Source: an uncultured Luteimonas sp. (lineage in GTDB: Bacteria; Pseudomonadota; Gammaproteobacteria; Xanthomonadales; Xanthomonadaceae). From it: a DNA stretch of 64,000 nucleotides. The translations under genes were made by a program, and so were the position numbers. Below are positions 57,398 to 63,922 of the stretch, piece by piece. How positions within the stretch are numbered: position 1 is the first letter of the stretch; each line of letters begins with the position of its first letter. Below the pieces are notes generated by a model, which did not search any database, had not been told where the DNA came from, and saw only the letters and a program-made list of their open reading frames with translations. The stretch covers positions 25,643 through 89,642 of the forward strand of contig CAKTDC010000010.1 of NCBI GenBank assembly GCA_934541015.1, read 5' to 3'.

Positions 57398-58087
57398 ATG
57401 GAAGGTTCGATGCAGTCCTGTTATCCAACACCAAGCTCGGCCCAAGCCGTGTTGTCTCAGACCGACTACGAGAAACTTTTGGCTCGTTGCCAGACGCTGC
57501 CGCCACATCAAGGTGACTACGCCGTTCAAAGCTTCTTGTCTAACGTCATCCTGACTGTTCTTGACTATCAACTGCACAACACAATCGTCAATAAAGCGCA
57601 CGAGAGATTCGTTCGCGCTCACGGCGACTACATTCATGACATACATCAGTTGGCTGCGTTTCTTGATCGTTACCCCAATGACAAACAAGGCAACACAGAC
57701 GCTGCCGTCACACTCTGGGGTTACAAGCACTGGACAAGATTGGAGCAACTGCGCGGCTTAGTGGCACAATTCATAAGCATCGGCGTAGTGGACGCAGACT
57801 CCCTAAAGCAATGGGCAACGTCTGCAACCTTCAAGGACGACTTCAAAGGCAAGATCAAGGGTCTTGGTCCTGCGGTATTTCAATGGCTAATAATGCGCGC
57901 CGGGGTAGAGACGATCAAACCAGACGTTCATATCATCAACTTCGTGTCATCTACCATTGGCTACTCTCCAAGTTTTGACGCCACTATTAGCGCGTTGATT
58001 AGCGTAGCTAGAGATATCGGCAAGACACCGCGAGAGCTGGATTTGGCCATTTGGGAGCTGCAACGCGGGGCACCCGGTCAGATATGA
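57398..58087 (+). CDS. Cassette 2: HhH-GPD DNA glycosylase-like protein
   Basis: 229 aa; ATG 4 nt after R'. The C-terminal half carries a helix-hairpin-helix (KGKIKGLGPAVFQWLIMR, about 150-167) followed by TIKPDVHIINFV, where Asp176 fits the catalytic Asp of HhH-GPD glycosylases. The N-terminal half is helical and unlike EndoIII/MutY, and no Fe-S Cys cluster is present. It could be a base-excision or phage-DNA glycosylase. The family call is from the motif only. Confidence 0.65.
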   Translation: MEGSMQSCYPTPSSAQAVLSQTDYEKLLARCQTLPPHQGDYAVQSFLSNVILTVLDYQLHNTIVNKAHERFVRAHGDYIHDIHQLAAFLDRYPNDKQGNTDAAVTLWGYKHWTRLEQLRGLVAQFISIGVVDADSLKQWATSATFKDDFKGKIKGLGPAVFQWLIMRAGVETIKPDVHIINFVSSTIGYSPSFDATISALISVARDIGKTPRELDLAIWELQRGAPGQI

Positions 58088-58089
58088 TG

Positions 58090-58149
58090 GGCTAACAATT
58101 CATTCAAGCCGACGCCGCTTCGCGGCGCGGCTTAATTCAGGTGTTAGGC
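58090..58149 (+). other. attC2 (60 bp)
   Basis: R'' GGCTAAC (58090-58096), R' GTTAGGC (58143-58149), with the same AAGCCGACGCCGC palindromic core as attC1. The cassette 2 stop codon ends 2 nt before it. Confidence 0.95.
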
Positions 58150-58159
58150 GCCAAATGCA

Positions 58160-58654
58160 ATGACTCAGCACGTTGAGAATTCTTCTTACCGAGAACGCCT
58201 ACTTGAGCATCTGTTCATTGGGGAGCTCTTGAAGCTCTCTTGGACGTCCGGTAATTGCGCTCTCGAAGTGTCAAAGCCTGAAGTTGACCGCTCTGGCTAT
58301 GACGTTGTTGCGGAAGCCAACGGTGTCATCCGCCACATACAGCTAAAGACCACATTTATCGGATCCAGCACCAAGACCCAAAAGGTTCATATATCTCTCG
58401 GTAACAAGCCTTCTGGTTGCGTGGTGCTTATCCAATTCGACAAAGAGAGCCTCAGCCTTGGCCCTTACCTCTACTTCGGTGGGGCGCCTGGAGATCCGCT
58501 GCCATCACTGGCAGATCACAAGATTGCAAAACACACCAAAGGAAACGCTCAGGGTTTCAAGGCTGAGCGCCCAAACATCCGAACCGTGCCAAACTCTGCC
58601 TTCACAAAGATCAAGAGCATTCATGAGCTCTACCTTCAACTGTTTGGCGCCTAA
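58160..58654 (+). CDS. Cassette 3: PD-(D/E)XK nuclease-like protein
   Basis: 164 aa. A conserved Glu in IGELLKLSW (Glu22), Asp48 in SGYDVVAE and QLK in RHIQLKTT (Gln61-Lys63) give the E...D...(E/Q)xK pattern of PD-(D/E)XK nucleases. It resembles small restriction or DUF4365-type proteins. No partner methylase is in the cassette. The stop codon lies inside the R'' box of attC3. Confidence 0.65.
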   Translation: MTQHVENSSYRERLLEHLFIGELLKLSWTSGNCALEVSKPEVDRSGYDVVAEANGVIRHIQLKTTFIGSSTKTQKVHISLGNKPSGCVVLIQFDKESLSLGPYLYFGGAPGDPLPSLADHKIAKHTKGNAQGFKAERPNIRTVPNSAFTKIKSIHELYLQLFGA

Positions 58655-58756
58655 CAATTCGTTCAAGCCGAAACCGCTTCGTTGCGGCAAACATGGCAGG
58701 AAGAGCTTGCCATGTTTGCCTCCACTACGCGGTTCGGCTTAACTCAGGCGTTAGAC
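58649..58756 (+). other. attC3 (108 bp)
   Basis: R'' GCCTAAC (58649-58655) and R' GTTAGAC (58750-58756). The arms match the 60-bp class, but the centre contains an extra inverted repeat, AAACATGGCA ... TGCCATGTTT, around GGAAGAGCT. attC5 and attC6 share this long form. Confidence 0.93.
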
Positions 58757-58759
58757 ATC

Positions 58760-59557
58760 ATGAGTGAAAAAGTGCCCGCCGAGATTTCGGTGCAACTATC
58801 ACAAGCACTCAACGTCATCGGGCGCCACTTGGAGTCGACGTTGCTGGCCGTGTATTTGTACGGCTCCGCACTGGATGGCGGATTGAAACCGTACAGTGAT
58901 ATTGATTTGCTGGTGGCTGTAGCTGCACCGCTCAATGATGCCGTGCGGCAAGCCCTGCTCGTCGATCTCTTGGAGGTTTCAGCTTCCCCTGGCCAAAACA
59001 AGGTACTCCGCGCCTTGGAAGTGACCATCGTCGTGCACAGTGACATCGTACCTTGGCGTTATCCGGCCAGGCGGGAACTGCAGTTCGGAGAGTGGCAGCG
59101 CAAAGACATCCTTGCGGGCATCTTCGAGCCCGCCACAACCGATTCTGACTTGGCGATTCTGCTAACAAAGGCAAAGCAACATAGCATCGTCTTGGCAGGT
59201 TCGGCAGCGAAGGATCTCTTCAGCTCAGTCCCAGAAAGCGATCTATTCAAGGCATTGGCCGATACTCTGAAGCTATGGAACTCGCCGCCAGATTGGGCGG
59301 GTGATGAGCGGAATGTAGTGCTTACTTTGTCTCGTATCTGGTACACCGCAGCAACCGGCAAGATCGCGCCAAAGGATGTTGCTGCCACTTGGGCAATGGC
59401 ACGCTTGCCAGCTCAACATCAGCCCATCCTGTTGAATGCCAAGCGGGCTTATCTTGGGCAAGAAGAGGATTACTTGCCCGCTCGTGCGGATCAGGTGGCG
59501 GCGCTCATTAAATTCGTGAAGTATGAAGCAGTTAAACTGCTTGGTGCCAGCCAATGA
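58760..59557 (+). CDS. aadA: Cassette 4: ANT(3'')-type (AadA) aminoglycoside adenylyltransferase
   Basis: 265 aa; the ATG is 3 nt after R', in the context GTTAGACATCATGA familiar from mobile aadA cassettes. AadA enzymes adenylate streptomycin (3'') and spectinomycin (9). The nucleotidyltransferase motif is YGSALDGGLKPYSDID (Gly35-Ser36, Asp47, Asp49), followed by Glu87 (catalytic base in Salmonella AadA), Trp112, Trp173, Asp178 and Asp182. All residues reported to matter for both drugs are conserved at the same numbers. ELQFGEWQRKDILAGIFEPA also matches. It is related to, but clearly divergent from, AadA1. Confidence 0.93.
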   Translation: MSEKVPAEISVQLSQALNVIGRHLESTLLAVYLYGSALDGGLKPYSDIDLLVAVAAPLNDAVRQALLVDLLEVSASPGQNKVLRALEVTIVVHSDIVPWRYPARRELQFGEWQRKDILAGIFEPATTDSDLAILLTKAKQHSIVLAGSAAKDLFSSVPESDLFKALADTLKLWNSPPDWAGDERNVVLTLSRIWYTAATGKIAPKDVAATWAMARLPAQHQPILLNAKRAYLGQEEDYLPARADQVAALIKFVKYEAVKLLGASQ

Positions 59558-59558
59558 T

Positions 59559-59618
59559 GTCTAACAATTCATTCAAGCCGACGCCGCTTCGCGGCGCGGC
59601 TTAATTCAAGCGTTAGGC
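59559..59618 (+). other. attC4 (60 bp), aadA-type
   Basis: R'' GTCTAAC (59559-59565), R' GTTAGGC (59612-59618). The core is the same as attC1. From memory, the attC of mobile aadA1 cassettes has essentially this sequence; alignment is needed to count differences. Confidence 0.95.
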
Positions 59619-59630
59619 GCGCGCCAGGCC

Positions 59631-60170
59631 ATGGAGGCTCACTTGAAGAACTCTGCAAGATGCTTCAGAACAATAGCCGCCGCTGCTCTGATAGTGGTGC
59701 TTGTTGCAGGCTGTAAGACTCGCTCTACGGTTGGAATGCAGATGGTGCTTCCTCCGATGGCGGAAGTCATGGATGTTCCGAAGGACAAGACCTTCCTTAT
59801 GGCTTCCCCGGTGACGCAGCCTTTGCCGGCGTACCCTTCCGGGGTGAAACGCGGTGCCACTGCGCACGTTTGCATAGAGTTCGTGATTGACGAGAATGGT
59901 GCTGTTGCGTCCACAACTCCTCTTTATGGCCTTCCCGAGTGTCCCGCGCTACAAGAACAACTGGATCCACAATTTATTGCCTCTGCCGTAGAGGCAGCAG
60001 GCCAGTGGCAGTTCTTGGCAGCAGCGATATGTACCTTCCCGGAAGGGGTTCAGCCGACGGAAGATTGCTCCGGCGACGAAGTGGTGGTGACTACTGTCGC
60101 AATAAAGATCGCGTATGTGTTTACGTTCCAGAGTGGTGGGCGCGTTACTGCTGTAGCAAGGCGCGCCTAA
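59631..60170 (+). CDS. Cassette 5: lipoprotein with TonB-C-terminal-like domain
   Basis: 179 aa. The signal peptide ends in lipobox VAGC (Cys28). The mature part has the TonB C-terminal pattern: PLPAYPSGVKRGATAHVCIEFVIDENGAV ... FIASAVEAAGQWQF. Such stand-alone TonB-C-like lipoproteins are of unknown role. The stop is inside attC5's R''. Confidence 0.75.
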   Translation: MEAHLKNSARCFRTIAAAALIVVLVAGCKTRSTVGMQMVLPPMAEVMDVPKDKTFLMASPVTQPLPAYPSGVKRGATAHVCIEFVIDENGAVASTTPLYGLPECPALQEQLDPQFIASAVEAAGQWQFLAAAICTFPEGVQPTEDCSGDEVVVTTVAIKIAYVFTFQSGGRVTAVARRA

Positions 60171-60276
60171 CAATGCGTTCAAGCCGACACCGCTTCGTTA
60201 CGCCAACCACATGGCAGAGAAAGCTTGCCATGTGGTCGGCTCCACTACGCGGCGCGGCTTAACTTAGGTGTTAGGC
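60165..60276 (+). other. attC5 (112 bp)
   Basis: R'' GCCTAAC (60165-60171) and R' GTTAGGC (60270-60276), long form with an inner hairpin (CCACATGGCA ... TGCCATGTGG). Confidence 0.93.
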
Positions 60277-60280
60277 GGCT

Positions 60281-60607
60281 ATGAGCGTTCTCGGCATACT
60301 GATCGCAATTGCTAGTGCTGCCGGCACCTCGCCGCCCGAACCAGCATGTGGCAGCCTGGACTCGGAGCTCATCTACTGTCCGTCGCCCGAGGCGCCGCGC
60401 GTCACAGAACTTCGCGGCGGCATGGTCACTCTTGAGCTTCAGATTGCTCCTGATGGGCGTGTTCGCTCCTCCAAGGTTGTTTCATCGTCTGGGCACACCG
60501 CGTGGGCTAGTGCAGCACAAGCTGCAGTGGCAAAGTGGCGATACTCGGCGGCTCCAGCACCACGTACGCGGGTAGTGCCCTTCGACTTCCAACCGAGTGA
60601 ACTGTAG
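60281..60607 (+). CDS. Cassette 6: small exported TonB-C-terminal-like protein
   Basis: 108 aa; ATG 4 nt after R'. A short signal peptide (SVLGILIAIASAAG) is followed by a TonB-C-type domain (RGGMVTLELQIAPDGRVRSSKVVSSSGHTAW, then AVAKWRYSAAP). It resembles the domain of cassette 5, so adjacent cassettes carry related proteins. Function unknown. Confidence 0.72.
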   Translation: MSVLGILIAIASAAGTSPPEPACGSLDSELIYCPSPEAPRVTELRGGMVTLELQIAPDGRVRSSKVVSSSGHTAWASAAQAAVAKWRYSAAPAPRTRVVPFDFQPSEL

Positions 60608-60609
60608 CC

Positions 60610-60721
60610 GCCTAACAGTTCGTTCAACCCGAACCCGCTTCGTTCCACCAACAACATGGCAGGTAGAGCTTGCCATGTTGTTGGCTCCACTACGCAGGTC
60701 GGGTTAACTCAAGCGTTAGAC
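60610..60721 (+). other. attC6 (112 bp)
   Basis: R'' GCCTAAC (60610-60616), R' GTTAGAC (60715-60721), long form with inner hairpin AACAACATGGCA ... TGCCATGTTGTT. The outer arm differs slightly (CAACCCGAACCCGC). Confidence 0.93.
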
Positions 60722-60748
60722 ATTTTTATTTACACGGGATAGCAATCC

Positions 60749-62653
60749 ATGGCCGGCTCGACCTTTAAGACCAACCCCATTGACCTGATCGAACTGTTGG
60801 AAGACTGCCACCGCGGCAAGCTGCAACTTCCCGATTTTCAACGTAGCTGGGTATGGGACGAGGATCGCATTAAAAGCCTGATTGCTTCGATCTCGCGCTC
60901 TTTCCCTGTCGGTGCGCTGATGGCGCTGGACACGGGCGGCGAAGTGAACTTCAAGCCGCGGCCAGTGGAGGGTGCTCCGGCCGAAGCGAAGAACACGACA
61001 CCGCAATCTTTGCTTCTCGACGGTCAGCAGCGCATGACCTCGCTGTATCAGGTGACGCTGCGCAACAAGGTGGTCGCGACGGTCACGCCAAAGAACAAAA
61101 GAGTAAAACGTTGGTTCTACATAGACATCCGCAAGGCGCTGGACGCGACGGTTGACCGGGAGGAGGCCATAGTTGGCGTGCCTGAGGACCGGATCATACG
61201 AACCGACTTCGGCCGCGAGGTGACACTGGACCTGTCCGTCCCCGCCAACGAATACGCGGCGCTGATGTATCCGCTGACTCAGGTGTTCGACTGGGATCGC
61301 TGGCAGGACGGCTTCGACCAGCATTGGCGCGGCGACGAGCATGAGGGAATGCGTGACACCTTCCGCGCCTTCAAGCGGCAGGTCTTGGAGAACTTCAAGT
61401 CCTACCGCGTGCCGGTAATTTCACTGGACCGCGCTACGTCCAAGGAGGCTGTGTGCGTGGTGTTCGAGAAGGTAAATACGGGCGGGAAGGCGCTGGATGC
61501 CTTCGAACTGGTCACGGCGATGTATGCAGCAGAGGGTCACGAGCTGCGCAAGGACTGGTATGGCGATGACGAGCACAAGGGTCGGCACCGACGTTTCGTG
61601 GACACGATGCGCCCGGCCGATTCCGAGGCAGGGATTATCGCCAACGTGAGCAATACGGACTTCCTGCAGGCGATCTCGCTGTTCTACACGCGCGAGCGCC
61701 GATGGGAGGCGGAACGCGCTGGCAAGGCAGGCAAGGAACTTCCGGCCGTGATCGGTAACCGCCAGGCACTGTTGAATCTGCCGCTGTCGGCCTACAAGCA
61801 GTACGAAAAGCAGGTGGAGCATGGCTTCGTGCAGGCGGCGAAGTTTCTGCACATGCAGCACATCTACCGCGTCTTCGATCTGCCCTATCAGTCGCAGATC
61901 GTGCCGCTGGCGGCGATTATTGCTGACATCGGCGAGGCATGGGAGCACGAGGCGAACCGCGCCAAGCTTGTGCGATGGTACTGGAATGGCGTGTTTGGCG
62001 AGCTGTATGGCTCGGCGGTTGAGTCTCGCATCGCTCGCGACTTTATGGAGGTCCCTCGCTGGTTACAGGGCGGGCCGGAACCATCGACGGTGAGCGAAGT
62101 GATCTTTCGCGCCGACCGCCTGAAGACCATGCGTATGCGTCTGTCTGCCGCCTACAAGGGCGTCAACGCGCTGCTGATGAAAGAAGGTGCGCAGGATTTT
62201 CGATCCGGACAGAAATTTGACCATACGGTGTTTTTCGGAGAGAACGTCGATATCCACCATATCTTCCCACAGGACTGGTGCAAGAAACAGGACATCAAGC
62301 CGGCGATATACGACTCCATCATAAACAAGACGCCTCTGTCGTTCCGCACGAATCGCATCATCGGCGGTGTAGCACCTTCCGAATATCTGGCCAAGTTGGA
62401 GAAGGGCGACAAGCAGACCCCGGCCATTGAACGGACCAGATTGGACGAGTACCTTCGCACACACCTGATTGACCCAACCATCCTGCGTGGCGATGACTTC
62501 CAGACCTTTATGGAGGACCGACAGAAGCAACTGCTTGGACTAATCGAACAAGCGACCGGCAAGGCTGCCTACACTGGAGATGTGTCAGAAGAGGGTGTAG
62601 ATGTGGGAGGCGATGCAGATGCGGTCGAAGCCGAAATGCTGATCACATCATGA
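60749..62653 (+). CDS. Cassette 7: GmrSD/SspE-like DUF262-DUF1524 nuclease
   Basis: 634 aa. The N-terminal DUF262 domain has QLPDFQRSWVWDEDRIKSLI and LLLDGQQRMTSLY (DGQQR at 91-95, the NTP-linked motif). The C-terminal DUF1524 HNH has DIHHIFPQDWC (His503-His504). This is the single-chain architecture of type IV restriction enzymes such as GmrSD and of SspE/BrxU-type phage-defence effectors. The target modification is unknown. GC and codon use are nearer the host than the other cassettes, and it is by far the largest cassette. Confidence 0.88.
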   Translation: MAGSTFKTNPIDLIELLEDCHRGKLQLPDFQRSWVWDEDRIKSLIASISRSFPVGALMALDTGGEVNFKPRPVEGAPAEAKNTTPQSLLLDGQQRMTSLYQVTLRNKVVATVTPKNKRVKRWFYIDIRKALDATVDREEAIVGVPEDRIIRTDFGREVTLDLSVPANEYAALMYPLTQVFDWDRWQDGFDQHWRGDEHEGMRDTFRAFKRQVLENFKSYRVPVISLDRATSKEAVCVVFEKVNTGGKALDAFELVTAMYAAEGHELRKDWYGDDEHKGRHRRFVDTMRPADSEAGIIANVSNTDFLQAISLFYTRERRWEAERAGKAGKELPAVIGNRQALLNLPLSAYKQYEKQVEHGFVQAAKFLHMQHIYRVFDLPYQSQIVPLAAIIADIGEAWEHEANRAKLVRWYWNGVFGELYGSAVESRIARDFMEVPRWLQGGPEPSTVSEVIFRADRLKTMRMRLSAAYKGVNALLMKEGAQDFRSGQKFDHTVFFGENVDIHHIFPQDWCKKQDIKPAIYDSIINKTPLSFRTNRIIGGVAPSEYLAKLEKGDKQTPAIERTRLDEYLRTHLIDPTILRGDDFQTFMEDRQKQLLGLIEQATGKAAYTGDVSEEGVDVGGDADAVEAEMLITS

Positions 62654-62666
62654 TCGACAAGAAAAT

Positions 62667-62736
62667 GTCTAACAACAGGTTGCAGCCGACGTTGTTCCGC
62701 TGCGCTTCACAACGCGGCTGAACCTGAGCGTTAGGG
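62667..62736 (+). other. attC7 (70 bp, divergent)
   Basis: R'' GTCTAAC (62667-62673) and R' GTTAGGG (62730-62736); the last base is not the usual pyrimidine. The arms (CAGCCGACGTTGTT ... CGCGGCTG) differ from the other sites, but the cassette ends remain complementary. Confidence 0.88.
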
Positions 62737-62757
62737 CGCAAATTGGAGCTTCTCGGT

Positions 62758-63417
62758 ATGTCAATAGAAAAGCTGGATGATCTGGAATACTGCGAGACGC
62801 TGTTTACTGACCTCGCGAGCAAGCTCAACGACATTGCGTATGTTCAAGGTATTGATGCCTCACTCAAATCAAGAGCCATTGCTCCAACATTCCCCGAGGT
62901 TCGTTTCTGCAAGGGATGTGTACTGCCTATCGTTGACGAGACAACTACAAAGTTCCTGCGCTCAAAGGCAGGAGCAACGCGGGAGCAGATTCGGGCGTCT
63001 CTGCGCTGTGAGGGATTTCAAACCCTGCCTCAGTACTACGAGTTCAATGAGCGTATGAGCGGCTACATTGGCTCCCCATGGAATCGTGACAAGATTCTTC
63101 CAAGCAAATCTGGCGCTAGCCAACACACCGGAGCGAATCCAGACTTTAGCGTCAGGTTCAATGGATCCGCATCATTGCGCGTGGTCGGAGAGGTCAAGTA
63201 CTTGCCAGGCCGCTTCACGAGCGCCGCAGGAGTGCAGCAAGTCAAACGCGAGCTGCTTCACTACCTTTCCATCCAGACGTCTTCCCATTCAGACTGGGCG
63301 CATGACGTCGGGTTTGGAATCATGTATTGCGCCAAGGGCGACACAGACCGCAAAGCCGATCTGATCATGGACTACTGGCATTCTGACAACATTGCAATCG
63401 CGTACTTTTACGCATGA
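62758..63417 (+). CDS. Cassette 8: PD-(D/E)XK nuclease-like protein
   Basis: 219 aa from ATG 62758 (GGAG 10 nt upstream); a TTG at 62743 is in frame. NPDFSVRF (Pro128-Asp129) followed by VVGEVKYLPG (Glu145-Lys147) gives a textbook PD...ExK nuclease core. The N-terminal part has CKGC (Cys51-Cys54) that may bind metal. It resembles stand-alone restriction-like proteins; the biological target is unknown. Confidence 0.72.
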   Translation: MSIEKLDDLEYCETLFTDLASKLNDIAYVQGIDASLKSRAIAPTFPEVRFCKGCVLPIVDETTTKFLRSKAGATREQIRASLRCEGFQTLPQYYEFNERMSGYIGSPWNRDKILPSKSGASQHTGANPDFSVRFNGSASLRVVGEVKYLPGRFTSAAGVQQVKRELLHYLSIQTSSHSDWAHDVGFGIMYCAKGDTDRKADLIMDYWHSDNIAIAYFYA

Positions 63418-63448
63418 AACTCCCACACGTTGGCGCATTCTGTTTGCG

Positions 63449-63508
63449 CCCTAACAATTTGTTCAAGCCGATGCCGCTTCGCGGCACGGCTTAACTCAGG
63501 TGTTAGAG
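63449..63508 (+). other. attC8 (60 bp)
   Basis: R'' CCCTAAC (63449-63455), R' GTTAGAG (63502-63508), with the short-class core (AAGCCGATGCCGC ... GCGGCACGGCTT). Confidence 0.92.
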
Positions 63509-63514
63509 GGCTCT

Positions 63515-63913
63515 ATGCACCTTCACAAACTGATAGTTGCTCTCTGTATCGCGTCTTGCAGCTCAACGGTGCTCGCCGACTGCCGCAACGCAACCTCTGA
63601 CCAGATTGAGTCGCAAAAGACGAAGGCACTTGCGGATCCCGCGGCCAAAGTGGCCGAGGAAGAAGGCTATTTGAAAGTTACGCTTCCTCAAGCAAGCGGA
63701 GACATTATCATTTCTTACTTCGCGCTTCCGGGCCATCCTGCCTATCCATCCAATGTGATTTCCGCAATCTACAGGCACGACGGCAAGATTTGGCTTTATT
63801 CGCGCGGCTTCAATGCTGGCGATTGTGCAGCATTCCAGTCCTGGATGCAGGGGTTTGCGGCACAGCACGAGAGAGTTCGTAGCGAGATGCAGGAGCGGAT
63901 TCGTGAGAACTAA
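63515..63913 (+). CDS. Cassette 9: small exported protein of unknown function
   Basis: 132 aa from ATG 63515, 6 nt after R'. A signal peptide (HLHKLIVALCIASCSSTVLA) precedes a mature domain with two Cys (ADCRNAT, AGDCAAFQSW) and GYLKVTLPQASGD / IYRHDGKIWLYSRG beta-like strands. No family recognised; it is probably periplasmic. Confidence 0.7.
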   Translation: MHLHKLIVALCIASCSSTVLADCRNATSDQIESQKTKALADPAAKVAEEEGYLKVTLPQASGDIIISYFALPGHPAYPSNVISAIYRHDGKIWLYSRGFNAGDCAAFQSWMQGFAAQHERVRSEMQERIREN

Positions 63914-63922
63914 CGGGCAGCC

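Noticed and set aside
58682..58759. N-terminal extension of the aadA frame into attC3
   Set aside because: The extra 26 codons are the attC3 inner hairpin. The ATG at 58760 directly after the R' box matches known aadA cassettes.
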